DNA of 64,000 nucleotides from Dehalococcoidia bacterium (lineage in GTDB: Bacteria > Chloroflexota > Dehalococcoidia > DSTF01 > WHTK01): positions 1 to 64,000 of the forward strand of contig WHTK01000009.1 of NCBI GenBank assembly GCA_009377745.1. The letters run 5' to 3'. Position 1 is the first letter of the stretch. Every line of letters begins with the position of its first letter. Shown here piece after piece: positions 44,878 to 54,212 of this stretch. Below the pieces are notes generated by a model that worked only from the letters and a program-made list of their open reading frames with translations, was not told the origin of the DNA and did not search any database. The position numbers and the translations under genes are program-made.

Positions 44878-44906
44878 ATTATAGCACGAGTGTTCAAAAA
44901 TGTTAT
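44878..44906 (-). promoter_or_regulatory. Leaderless promoter of the Rieske ferredoxin
   Basis: TATAAT (44878-44883) lies 17 bases from ATAACA (44901-44906), and ATG follows the -10 box by seven bases. The start codon coincides with the expected transcription start. Confidence 0.6.
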
Positions 44907-45428
44907 CTTTGGATTAGATTCTGAGTCAAGGAATTCAAATGGGCCAAGCCAAACAAAACTTCAAAGCAGACCAAAGGCCAGACCGGAATAGATCGGAAGA
45001 CCCGGCTGGGTGCGCATGTAGTCGCGACTTCCAGGCTCAGCATCTGGCCCCCAGGATCGGAATGGACGTGCAGGCCGTAGCCACGGAATCGTCCTCGGAG
45101 CGAGGGCCGAGAGGGCGGCGGCACGTGGCGAGGCTTCCCCACCACGGAGAGAGGGCCGACACAACGCCGGGCCGGCATTGGCGGCCTCGCAGGCGTGCCG
45201 CGGATAATCTATCGCTCAGAGGTTTCCGGAGGATCTTCAAAATACTGGTGACCACTCGACTACCTTGCATCTTGCCGTCCAAGATGCCGAGCCGTCTCGC
45301 AAACAATCTGGACATCCAGAAGCATGTCTAAGCCATGATTTGGGCAGCATTTTCCCGCCAACGACGGAGCAGGTGCGGCTGGTCGGCTGGGCTCAACAAT
45401 GACGCCTGCGAGACATGTCTAGTCTTTG
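44907..45428. other. Gene-poor gap, island/backbone border
   Basis: About 520 bases with no supported frame. GC content rises again within it. It should contain the pheA promoter, which I could not identify. Confidence 0.5.
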
Positions 45429-46280
45429 ATGATTAGAAGAGTGGGCTTTCTGCAGCCTCCGGGGACCTTTGGCGAGGAGGCAGCCTTGCTTTATGCTCCA
45501 GACGCTGAACTGGTACCCCTACCATCTAATGGCGCCATCGTTGTTGCCGTTGAGACGGGCGACGTCGATGAAGGGGTTGTCCCAGTAGAAAACAGCCTTG
45601 ACGGGCCGATCAACGAGACTCTGGACGGACTGATCCGCCATGAGCACGTTTACTTGCGCACGGAGCTCGTGTTGCCCGTGGAACAGAACCTCATCGCCGC
45701 TAGAGGGACGACCATGGAGCAGATCACCGTAGTCATGTCCCACCCATCAGCGCTAGCTCAGTGTCGTGCCTTCCTGGAATCAAAGTTGCCATTGGCGCGG
45801 CTGGAGGCTACACTCTCGACGGCAGGAGCAGCGGCTGTGGCGGCGCGGCAATTCGGTACCGCAGCCATAGGCACACGACGAGCGGCAGAACTGGCTGGCG
45901 CCGAGATTCTTGCCGAGACAATCCAGGATACGGCCCACAACGTAACGCGCTTTCTGGCCCTAGGCCGGGAGGACGCGCGACCTTCTGGTCTGGACAAGAC
46001 ATCGATCGCCTTCATGGTGGCACATGACCAACCAGGCACGCTGCTGGGAGTTCTGCAAGAGTTGGCGGACCGCTCACTCAACCTCACGCGGATCGAATCG
46101 CGGCCTTCAAGGGAGAGCCTGGGTGTCTACGTCTTCCAGATCGATTTCGAAGGCCATCGCGAGGATCCGAGTGTAGCTGCGGCACTATCAGGCATAGAGG
46201 CTCACGCTCAATATTTTAGATTGCTTGGCTCCTATCCGCAGGCAGTCAGGCAGACGGCGACAGACGGCAACGGAACTTGA
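45429..46280 (+). CDS. pheA: Prephenate dehydratase with ACT domain, 283 aa
   Basis: Converts prephenate to phenylpyruvate in phenylalanine synthesis. The catalytic domain shows GFLQPPGTFGEEAALLY, VPVENSLDGPINETLD and the late ILAETIQDTAHNVTRFL with the active-site Thr and following Phe. The C-terminal ACT domain (QPGTLLGVLQELADRSLNLT; IESRPSRESLG) binds phenylalanine for feedback control through the ESRP motif. The start is ATG 45429; the preceding TTG is unlikely. Stand-alone form, no chorismate mutase fused. Confidence 0.93.
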   Translation: MIRRVGFLQPPGTFGEEAALLYAPDAELVPLPSNGAIVVAVETGDVDEGVVPVENSLDGPINETLDGLIRHEHVYLRTELVLPVEQNLIAARGTTMEQITVVMSHPSALAQCRAFLESKLPLARLEATLSTAGAAAVAARQFGTAAIGTRRAAELAGAEILAETIQDTAHNVTRFLALGREDARPSGLDKTSIAFMVAHDQPGTLLGVLQELADRSLNLTRIESRPSRESLGVYVFQIDFEGHREDPSVAAALSGIEAHAQYFRLLGSYPQAVRQTATDGNGT

Positions 46281-47143
46281 TTGCGTCAAGCAGTGCCAAA
46301 AGCACTCGACGAAGATTGGCGGCCAATCAGTCTCCCTTACCACTCCAAGCGGTACTCGGGATCGGTGCCAGCCTCACGAGCTTGACTTCGGACCGGCACG
46401 GTTCAGCGTATTCTCATTCTAAGCCTCCGATGGCGCACTTCCTGGTCGGACGAGTATCTGACTTCCCGAGGGGAATCCTGTATGGTCTAGGCGCGTCCCT
46501 CTGACGTCCCTGCCTTCCCTCCCCATTCGCGCTACTCAGCACGACCAAGCCTTGTTGTTCATCACGCCAGAGAGTCCTCTGGCTTAGAAGGATGTCTCAT
46601 GAACCAGACGGTGGAGGAGATCCCTAAGGGAATTGCGATCCCAAACACCCTCGTAAAAGTCCTGAACGAAGCGGAAGCGCAACACGGGCCAATTAAGCGC
46701 CAACAAGAAGCATTAAGCTTGCTCCAGAATCGTTCTTATTGGCCGAAACGAAAGGTACTAGGATGGCCCGCAGTGACTTCTGAGAAAGAGATGCTCGCCA
46801 GTCAGTTGTATGACCCTCGATTCTGTTCTTGCCAGCGAGCGCCAACGGGCTCGGGATCTCATACTTGCAGACTGGAATCTAAGGTCTTCTTCACCTTCAA
46901 CTGCGTAGTACTTGATGTGGCCCAAGTCACGATTGAGGATCGCACGCTCTTCGGGTCGGCGGTTCAGTTGTGCGCTGCGACCTGATGGTCCTGACGCAGG
47001 CCCACTTCCTGCCCAGGCTAGAGCTTACCTCCATCGGCGCGTCGGCCGCTCATTTTTGGCGCCGCCGCCTGATCTACTTGCATATAGGAGCGTCAAATCG
47101 TGTGGATGCCCAATGTCACTAACGTAGAGCTTTCTAAGCGAGG
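46281..47143. other. Gene-poor stretch with doubtful frames
   Basis: Two frames are worth naming but not calling. A 24-codon one at 46429 (MAHFLVGRVSDFPRGILYGL) recalls the start of a Rieske ferredoxin and may be a relic. A 128-codon one at 46599 has a helical first half and a composition break near residue 70, which suggests a fused remnant. No promoter, RNA or transposase was recognised. Confidence 0.35.
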
Positions 47144-47461
47144 TCAGTCGGAGGTACGCCAGCGCTCGTCCACCGGATAAAGGTTGCGCAACCGGTGGTT
47201 AACGCCTCCTTCGGCACGGAACTCGCCTATTCGCTCACGGTACAGGGCGAGATGTGGCGTCCCCATGTGGGCCTGATGGGCCTCATCATCCTTATAAACC
47301 TCGTAATAAAAGAACGTATCCGGTTCACGCGTGTCCTCGAGTATGTCGAAGTTCACGCAACCCGGTTCTTCCAAGCAGAGCTTCGCATGCTGAGTGACGA
47401 ACTCAATGAACTGCTCTCGCAACTCGGGCTTGATGTGCGATTCGATCAAGGTAATTACCAT
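47144..47461 (-). CDS. Antibiotic-biosynthesis-monooxygenase (ABM) domain protein, 105 aa
   Basis: ATG 47461 follows AGGAG at seven bases. The product is a single ABM/YgiN-type domain: FIEFVTQHAKLCLEEPGCVN, FDILEDTREPDTFFYYEVYK, then AHQAHMGTPHLALYRE with the usual His. Family members are dimeric cofactor-free monooxygenases acting on quinols, or related small enzymes. Context gives no substrate. Confidence 0.8.
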   Translation of the reverse strand: MVITLIESHIKPELREQFIEFVTQHAKLCLEEPGCVNFDILEDTREPDTFFYYEVYKDDEAHQAHMGTPHLALYRERIGEFRAEGGVNHRLRNLYPVDERWRTSD

Positions 47462-47673
47462 TTGACACTCCTTTGACGGTCTTCTTGAGGCAAGGAGAGA
47501 TGAAGCAGGGCTGTGAAACACGATAAGAGTATCCGATTGGTGAAAGTATGCGGGTCGGCTTCCCGCCTTCGTGAAGCTCCTCTGCATGAAAGCTCAGTTG
47601 GGGCTCCTTCGCCCCGGTTCCGTAGCAGCCGTCTCTACCAGGCGTCTGACAAACAAATAACGTCTCGATCCTT

Positions 47674-48007
47674 CTACCAAAGTTGGTAGATATTGGCCAG
47701 GAGGACTGGACGGGCAGGGAAGTGCACCTTTCCTACGTAGGCGAGGCGAATGCGGTGCGCTTCGGGACGCCAATCTGAAGAGATGACCATCTCTGTGTCG
47801 AAGGCCCACTGTCGCTCGTCAACGACGTGAAGCCGGTGTTCGTCTCCCCTGAAGAGGAGTTGCTGGCCGACGTTCCCCGCCGCCTCGTCCTTATAAATGA
47901 TCGTCGCGCTGGAGGAACCATCACTTCACGCTCACGACCGACACGGCTGAGCCTGACACGATGCCTTCCACTAGGGCGCCCACCGTTAGTTCCTCGAGTG
48001 CTGCCAC
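47674..48007 (-). pseudogene. N-terminal relic of a defence-type SNF2 helicase
   Basis: From GTG 48007 (AGGT upstream) the frame reads AALEELTVGALVEGIVSGSA then SVVSVK, followed by a stop. One base over it continues IIYKDEAAGNVGQQLLFRGD and RLHVVDERQWAFDTE, then EAHRIRLAY, before ending at 47674. This is the start of the long SNF2-like helicases seen in defence islands (DISARM DrmD-like and relatives). The helicase core is absent. It lies head-to-head with the AbiE pair, consistent with a decayed defence island. Confidence 0.5.
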
Positions 48008-48102
48008 TTTCTACCTCGTTGATGGAAATGATACGCGGAAGCCGCCCTGCCGGGCACGCCAATGGTTCGAGCCCAGGGCATCGAAAACTAGGAGACCCCG
48101 AA

Positions 48103-48137
48103 GTGCATCAGGGAAAGGCTAGGTTAAAGTGATGCAC
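48103..48137. promoter_or_regulatory. Inverted repeat upstream of abiEi
   Basis: GTGCATCA (48103-48110) and TGATGCAC (48130-48137) are a perfect inverted repeat with a 19-base spacer, ending 29 bases before the abiEi start. AbiEi antitoxins are known to repress their operon by binding inverted repeats at the promoter. Confidence 0.6.
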
Positions 48138-48166
48138 AATAATGTCAGATTTGGCTATTGTATGGC

Positions 48167-49000
48167 ATGGACATTAACCCAGAAATAGCAGCAAGAGGGC
48201 TCTCACCTGCCGAAGCCCGCCTTGTCTCCAAGCTCGAGTTCGAGGACAGCTCGATCCTGGACATCGATACCATCGAGCGGCTCACTGGCTCCGACAGGAA
48301 TGGGGCTCGGCTTCTCGCGTCACGTTTGGCGAAGCGAGGCTGGCTGGTCCGGATACGGAAGGGAGTCTACCAGTTCGTGCCTGCCAAAATGGCAGGCTAC
48401 CCTCGGCGTGATTGGTTCATCATCCTCCAGGGCTTCACGGCCCCCTACTATCTCTCATTCCTCTCTGCCGCATACCACTACAGCCTTTCGCCGCAGCGCC
48501 CTGCCTTCGCTCAAATTGCGACACCACGCTTGATTCGAGGCAGCTACGCGACGAAGAATCATGGGATCGAACAGGTTGTCGTCGGCGAGGGTAGGTTCTT
48601 TGGAATTAGAGAGGAGGCCAGTGATGGCCTCATCATCAAAATCGCCGACCCCGAACGGACTGTTGTCGATTGCCTCGGCTTTCCAAAGAGAAGCGGCGGC
48701 CTGTTTGAGGTCGCCCGAATAATCCAGAGAGCGTCAAGACAGCACGACCTGGACTTGCTGGTTACCTATGCCCTCCAATTCGGAAACAAGTCCCTGCTCC
48801 AACGGCTGGGATACCTTCTCGAGCTGGTAGGCGGCGAAACTGTCGCAGGAGCCTTGGATAAGCTCGCCGAAAGCATCGGACGGCGACGCGCCTATCTCGG
48901 TAGCGTGAGCGAATTCGGTCGCCACGGCGACTACGTTAGCAGGTGGGGCTTGATTGATAACATCGGGCAGGAGCGGCTATTGGCGGAGCTTGAGTACTGA
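48167..49000 (+). CDS. abiEi: AbiEi-type antitoxin/repressor, 277 aa
   Basis: An N-terminal winged helix (IDTIERLTGSDRNGARLLAS, LAKRGWLVRIRKGVYQFVP) is followed by the AbiEi C-terminal domain (YYLSFLSAAYHYSLSPQ, KIADPERTVVDCLGFPKRSG). AbiEi opposes the AbiEii nucleotidyltransferase toxin without binding it and represses its own operon (type IV toxin-antitoxin, abortive infection). The start is ATG 48167; an earlier in-frame TTG at 48158 is less likely. Six bases separate it from the toxin gene. Confidence 0.88.
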   Translation: MDINPEIAARGLSPAEARLVSKLEFEDSSILDIDTIERLTGSDRNGARLLASRLAKRGWLVRIRKGVYQFVPAKMAGYPRRDWFIILQGFTAPYYLSFLSAAYHYSLSPQRPAFAQIATPRLIRGSYATKNHGIEQVVVGEGRFFGIREEASDGLIIKIADPERTVVDCLGFPKRSGGLFEVARIIQRASRQHDLDLLVTYALQFGNKSLLQRLGYLLELVGGETVAGALDKLAESIGRRRAYLGSVSEFGRHGDYVSRWGLIDNIGQERLLAELEY

Positions 49001-49006
49001 CCAAGC

Positions 49007-49900
49007 ATGATTGCCCAGCAGTTTTTGCGGCAGTATGCCTACGCTTCCGGAGTCGAGGAAGACGTTGCTCAACTCGAAATCGTCCTCACTTACGCCCTTC
49101 AGAGAATAGGCGAGCTTGGTCTCTGGCGACGCTTGGCCTTGAAGGGTGGAACCAGCCTGAGAAAAACGGTGTTCGGGACCTCTGGGCGTTTCTCACAGGG
49201 CATTGATCTGCTCGCAACCGATCAAGAGACACCGAATGTCGAGGATGCGCTTGTCGACGGCCTGACGCACGAACCCTTCCATGGCCTGACGTTCAATGTC
49301 CAAGACTACCGCTACTCACAGGGCGGAAACTTCGGTGTACAGGTCAGTTACCAACACGCGTACGGTCGTGGAGTGTTCGAGCTACAGGTAAGTCATCGTA
49401 GTGACTTGGTCTTGTCGCCGGTGGATGCTGAGTTACTGCCCCAAAGCTACTTCCCTCGGCTGGAGTTCCGCCCTGGAAGCGTGACTAACGTCCACCGCGT
49501 AGAGATGTTGGCGGAAAAGGTGCTCGCCTGCGCCAGACGGCTCGGTGGTAGCGGTAAGGATGTCTACGACCTGTATCAGTACGCACAACGGCCTTTCGAA
49601 ATCTCACTCCTCCGAAGCCTGGTCTGCGCTAAGGCTTGGACGGACGGCGTCCAGTTCGATCCCGACGGATTCTTGGCCCGTCTCGAACCAAGGGCATTCA
49701 ACTGGACTGAGTTGCGCGGACTTCTCGGGCGCGGCCTTTTGCTGGACCAGGCGCAGGCTTGCCGGACAGTCCAAGAACGACTGGCTTCTCTACGAGAGCT
49801 AACGGCACTAGAGCAGCGAGTTCTGGCCGATACCACCTATCACCGGGATCATGCAGCGTATGGCCAGCTGGCCGATGAGGCACGGAGCATGGTCGGCTAA
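49007..49900 (+). CDS. abiEii: AbiEii-type nucleotidyltransferase toxin with altered catalytic motif, 297 aa
   Basis: The family motif LALKGGTSLRKTVFG is intact. The next motif, normally FSxDIDF with the metal-binding DxD, reads FSQGIDLLA, so the first Asp is Gly. The later motif KVLACARRLGGSGKDVYDLY is present. AbiEii transfers nucleotides to RNA or protein targets and halts growth when unchecked. Loss of one metal ligand could disable it or leave weak activity. It forms an operon with abiEi. Confidence 0.85.
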   Translation: MIAQQFLRQYAYASGVEEDVAQLEIVLTYALQRIGELGLWRRLALKGGTSLRKTVFGTSGRFSQGIDLLATDQETPNVEDALVDGLTHEPFHGLTFNVQDYRYSQGGNFGVQVSYQHAYGRGVFELQVSHRSDLVLSPVDAELLPQSYFPRLEFRPGSVTNVHRVEMLAEKVLACARRLGGSGKDVYDLYQYAQRPFEISLLRSLVCAKAWTDGVQFDPDGFLARLEPRAFNWTELRGLLGRGLLLDQAQACRTVQERLASLRELTALEQRVLADTTYHRDHAAYGQLADEARSMVG

Positions 49901-49947
49901 GCAGGTACGGAGGCTGGCTTGGCCTTACGGACGGAGACTGGTGGGCT

Positions 49948-51098
49948 CTAATCTTGCTTCCGAAACTCCTTCGCGAACTTGCCTGACAGCACAGGATCGA
50001 TCCGATCAGCCTCGGCGATTGCCCATGCCGCCCAGGATTCAATTGTCTCCTTCTCTATTGGCCTGACGGCCTCAAAGTCTGCCTGGCATGCAGCGCTTAC
50101 GTAGGCCCTGATGTCGGCGGCTAGCCGGAACTGCTGGGCCTCAGCGAGAAGGTTGTCAATTCGTGCCTGTGCTTCAGCACGCTGCCGCTCTTGTTCGCGG
50201 CGCTTTGCCTCGAGTTGCCGCTTGCGATCCTCCTCCTCCAGCCATCGCTTTGTTTTGAGCCAGCGCGCATACCATTCCTCTTCTCGGGACCTGTGAAGCA
50301 GTTCTCCGGCGACGATCACTCCCGTAGCGATTTCGCCTATCTGCAGCTCGATTGGCCAGCCTGACTCGGTCCAGATGCCATCCTTGCAACCCGGGATGCC
50401 CTGCGCCGTGACGCTAACCACTAGGCGCTGCTGTTTCGAGGTTGTTCCCTTTGAGGATTTCGCGGTGGTCGAGGCGATCGTGATCGGTACCCATGTATTC
50501 CCAACTACAGCACCAAACTCGAACTTACCCTCGTGCTCACGCGTCCCAGGTTCTGCTTCAAGTCGGACCAGGGTCAGGAAGAGGGCGTTCGCGATGCGCA
50601 GCCTCCGCTGGTCTCCGGGCGCATCGAAGCGTGGCTGACGAGAGTTGTACGAGAAGATTCGATTGGATGATTCGGCACGGCGACTCGCATCTTCCTCGAT
50701 AAGCTTTGCGATTGCTGGGTGCGTGCGATTGGCCAAAGTCGGGACGCGTGGGTTCCCCACCAGCTTCGCCGTGTTCACGGCCAGTTCTTCAATGTCATCG
50801 GGAAAGACTGGAGGGGAATCCTCCTCAAACGGTCTGTTCTCTGCTTGTCCGACCACCCACTACGTCCTATATAGACCTTGCCTGATATACCAGGACCTCG
50901 AGGAGGAAGCTCGGTTCGAGGCACCGTTTTGCGGAATTTCAACCTCGCCCAGTAGCCTCGCTCAGGGATGGGTATCCGGACTTGAGCGCACTTCTTCCTG
51001 AGGGCTACGTCTGACACTCCGTAGCGCGGCGCGACCTTGCTCACCGGCTCATTCCAGACAATTTCGTACAGCTCTTCGCGCGTATGCCATCGTCCCAT
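49948..51098 (-). pseudogene. Helix-turn-helix/coiled-coil protein, single frameshift
   Basis: The first piece (ATG 51098) reads TREELYEIVWNEPVSKVAPR then YGVSDVALRKKCAQVRIPIP and GYWARL, a helix-turn-helix start. At about 50853 the frame is lost. The piece from GTG 50856 down to 49948 continues with a beta-rich middle and a long coiled coil (residues ~190-245, EEDRKRQLEAKRREQERQ). One inserted base joins both into ~380 residues. I know such proteins only as conserved hypotheticals. Sequence error or true break is undecided. Confidence 0.6.
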
Positions 51099-51306
51099 AG
51101 TGAATTACCCTCCCTGTGCAGGAATGACGCGGTCTATGCTGAGAACAACCGCTGCATCTGGCGCTGTGCTCGAATAGGTAGAGGATGCGTGAGCGTGGCA
51201 GCCGTCCATGGCTATGGAATTCTGGGCCTGGCCCAGAGCATCGAAAGACCGAACCGCTAGGCTCAACGTATGACGAACTCACGACGCGGCGGTGCTGGAA
51301 CGTGCA

Positions 51307-51767
51307 ATGAGCCTCGCCAATGAGGCTATGTTTACCATCGCACTATCACGCCACGGTTGCGTACCGAAGAGCCAGAGGATGCAAAGTTCATATTCCGGTG
51401 GTGGGCTGACCTGCAGTTTCTGATCGTCGCATTACGCCGGCTTCGGACAGTCGCCGGGTTAGCCGCGCGTAACGCCGCTACTGTCAAAGAGGCGATACAG
51501 GTCTTCGATCGCGAGGTTCCTGGCCTGAGTGTCATGCGGAACGTTGGTGAGCACATAGACGAATATGCCGTCGATAGCCATGGACGGCACCATCGAGAAG
51601 TAGACCGAAAGCAACTCCAGGTAGGCAGATGGGACGGTACAACTTGCAGCTGGCTTGGCTTCGAGCTAAGTATCGATGTGGCGCATGATGCTGGCTACCA
51701 CCTCGTTCTAGCCGTGAGAGAAGCTGCTCGGAGCTATCCATCGTCAGCAAGCGTCAGCAAGGTGTGA
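51307..51767 (+). pseudogene. Small hypothetical protein, probable frameshift near its start
   Basis: The long frame begins without a good start (TTG 51357: RTEEPEDAKFIFRWWADLQF) and ends at 51767. One base over, ATG 51307 opens MSLANEAMFTIALSRH, which joins it in a natural way if one base is added near 51353. The product would be ~150 residues, with VGEHIDEYAVD and QVGRWDGTTCSWLG patches. No function known. Confidence 0.45.
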
Positions 51768-51886
51768 CCGGCATCGTACTTGAAGGCACGGAGTCGCGCA
51801 GGCGATGCCGGTGTGCGAGAGTTGCTGAACCTTGGATTTGGGCGAGAATCCTGTTTTCGGCCTAGGCGTATGAGTCAGACAGTGCA

Positions 51887-52266
51887 TTGGACTGAACTGT
51901 GGACTTGAGCCCAATCAGATTCATCAGAAGAAGATCAATAAATAACCCACGCTCCAATTTCGCTCCACAACAAGTCCACAGGACTCCTCTGGATGACGCG
52001 ACGCGGCTCCCTCTCACACACACAACCGAACTCGCCGCCGATCTGCGGAATGTTCGACCTCCCGATTGACACTTGTATTCGCCTCGCAGAAACACCCGCT
52101 GAAAAGGGAGCCCGAGCGTCTGCCTGCCAAGTCCATCCTCAGATCAACCGGCCTGATGCTTGCCCTGGGCCCCAAAGACAACCTTTGCAGGAAATTCGAG
52201 TGAAGTTGGACTAAGCCAAGGCTGCTGTGGACTAAACATGAGCGATTCTTGGACTAGCCGTGGACT
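51887..52266. repeat. TGGACT repeats (iteron-like), helically phased near the gene
   Basis: KTGGACT occurs in direct orientation at 51887, 51899, 52206, 52227, 52249 and 52260, and inverted at 51973. The last four are spaced 21, 22 and 11 bases apart, i.e. close to whole helical turns, and end 48 bases before the replication-relaxation gene. This suggests an array bound by one protein, either an origin/transfer iteron set or an operator. Confidence 0.55.
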
Positions 52267-52313
52267 GAGCTGCGTCACATTGATTCCCAAGCGCTGTCGC
52301 GGGAGGGAATCGG

Positions 52314-54212
52314 ATGCGCGAACGCCTTCAACAACAGAACCCATGGCTCAAGGCCAGAGCGCTGAGCTGGCTGGCGCGGCTGCCCTTCCTCGACGCTTAC
52401 GAGTTGTCCCGTCTCCTGAATGTCACGGAGAAAGAAACACAGTGGCTCCTCCACGACCTCGGTAACATCCACTGGGTCGACCAGGTCACCCCTTCGTCTC
52501 CAGAGTTCACAACCCTTCCCCTTCACGTGCTGACTGCCGGCGCTTTGCCTGCCTTCTCTTGTCAGCTCGGCATCCCGGAGAGCGAAGTGGAGGCCACGTT
52601 CGCTGTCGGCCACCGGGATCAGGTCCGCCGCCTGACCCGCCTGGAGGCTTATACCTTCATGAACCGCATCTTCGCCGAGCTAGCCTACGACCTTCACAAG
52701 GACGGACTGCGAGGGCTCGCCGAGTTACGCGCTAGGCCGTTAGCTCGTCGATCGGACTCGATACCGTGGTGGCCGCCCGGCACCGAAGGCTACGGTTGCC
52801 TGCGGAGCACCCTTGGTTGGGCGCCGTTCTTCGTCACTATGGACCGCCCCGATGCGCCTCTCATTCACCGCCGCAAGCGCATCGCCGACTGGTACACATT
52901 TCGTGACGAAGGTCGCGGCTGGGGTGACTATTGGCTGCCGCCGATCTTCATCGTGACCTCCAGCGCCTATGCGAGCGACCAATGGGCGAAAGCTGTCCAG
53001 GCAACCGCCGAACGCCGACAGGTGAACACACTCGAAGTATGGCTGGCGGATATCGACACAGTCTTCTCAAAAGGCTTCGTCGCTGGCATTTGGGACGACC
53101 TCGATGGGGTGACGGAGTCAAATCTTCATCGATGCCTCCACTGGATCAGTGAGCCGGATGCGACCTTTGCGCCCTGGCTACGCGGCGATGAAGTGCCGAT
53201 GCTCCTGTCGCCAACTCAACCGAAGCTTCAGGCCTGGGCGAATCAGGTTGTCGTATCGCTAGGGTCGGGAACGCCCGTTGGGACGGCGGAAGCGCTGGGC
53301 GGCCTCTCACTCATTCTTTCCGCCACCGATAAGTCGGCGATCGAAGTCCTGGGCAGGCACCCGATGCTCACCGCCAATGAGCTCGGCGTCATGCTTAAGC
53401 TGGACCGGCGGCGGGCAGAGCGTCTCGTTGCCGGTCTGCTGCGCGACCAGCTCATCGAGGCGCTGCCACCGCTGAAGGACGAGCCATCAGGAGAGCCACG
53501 CTATGTCCTCGCCGAACTTGCGCTTAAGCTCCTGGCGGCGCGAGATGGTGTGCCTTTCAGCACCTATCTCCGCAACGCTTCGTTCACCGGCCGTAACCAG
53601 TACAGCCTGGCGCAGCACCGTCTCGGCCCGCTGCTCTATCACCCGGAGCACACCGCCGGCGCCAACCGCTTCCTCATTAGCATGCTCGAAGCTCTGGAAG
53701 CCGGCCACCCGAGGTTGACGCGTTGGTTCGGCCCAGCCGAATCGACCTTCTGGTTGACCCAGGACGGCGCGAGGAATTGGCTACAGCCCGACGGCCTCGG
53801 CGACTTGCACTGGCAGAACCAGACCAGGCGCTTCTTCCTCGAATGGGACCGAGGCACGATGCGCTGGCGGGAGATGCGTGATAAGTTCCGCCGCTACGCC
53901 TCGCTATACGCATCCTTCGTTCGCTCGGCCAACCCCTGGACGCCTGACACTGTCATCGTCACGAGCACACCCCAACGCGAGAGCTCGATCTGGGAATGCT
54001 GGCAATCGACGATGGCTGAGGGCGATTGTCCGCCATCACTACTGCTCACCAGCGTCGAGTCTCTGGTCACGCGCCTCGGACCGTTCGCGCGGGTCTGGCG
54101 TAATAGCGTCGGCGATCTGCGCCGAAGCACATGGGCAGAGGCCATCGACCTGTGGGAGGCGGAGAGAACCAGTTCAGCAAACCAACAGATTGGAGAGATC
54201 TGCGATGACTAA
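52314..54212 (+). CDS. Replication-relaxation family protein, 632 aa
   Basis: N-terminal (LARLPFLDAYELSRLLNVTE) and central (ADKS-type IEVLGRHPMLTANELGVMLK; LDRRRAERLVAGLL) winged helices flank a long middle. The last third holds RFFLEWDRGTMRWREMRDKF, typical of the Replic_Relax family of mobile elements (plasmid or ICE proteins linked to replication and mobilisation). The start ATG 52314 lies in a run GGAGGGAATCGG ATG. It overlaps the next gene (54205) by eight bases, so translation is coupled. Confidence 0.7.
   Translation: MRERLQQQNPWLKARALSWLARLPFLDAYELSRLLNVTEKETQWLLHDLGNIHWVDQVTPSSPEFTTLPLHVLTAGALPAFSCQLGIPESEVEATFAVGHRDQVRRLTRLEAYTFMNRIFAELAYDLHKDGLRGLAELRARPLARRSDSIPWWPPGTEGYGCLRSTLGWAPFFVTMDRPDAPLIHRRKRIADWYTFRDEGRGWGDYWLPPIFIVTSSAYASDQWAKAVQATAERRQVNTLEVWLADIDTVFSKGFVAGIWDDLDGVTESNLHRCLHWISEPDATFAPWLRGDEVPMLLSPTQPKLQAWANQVVVSLGSGTPVGTAEALGGLSLILSATDKSAIEVLGRHPMLTANELGVMLKLDRRRAERLVAGLLRDQLIEALPPLKDEPSGEPRYVLAELALKLLAARDGVPFSTYLRNASFTGRNQYSLAQHRLGPLLYHPEHTAGANRFLISMLEALEAGHPRLTRWFGPAESTFWLTQDGARNWLQPDGLGDLHWQNQTRRFFLEWDRGTMRWREMRDKFRRYASLYASFVRSANPWTPDTVIVTSTPQRESSIWECWQSTMAEGDCPPSLLLTSVESLVTRLGPFARVWRNSVGDLRRSTWAEAIDLWEAERTSSANQQIGEICDD

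Noticed and set aside
46429-46503. Micro-gene resembling a Rieske ferredoxin start
   Set aside because: Only ~15 residues are suggestive and no metal-ligand motif follows.
48072-51256. Short direct repeat GCCCAGRGCATCGAAA at 48072 and 51232 as attachment sites
   Set aside because: It has a mismatch, does not coincide with clear element borders and has no partner integrase. Chance or local duplication is as likely.
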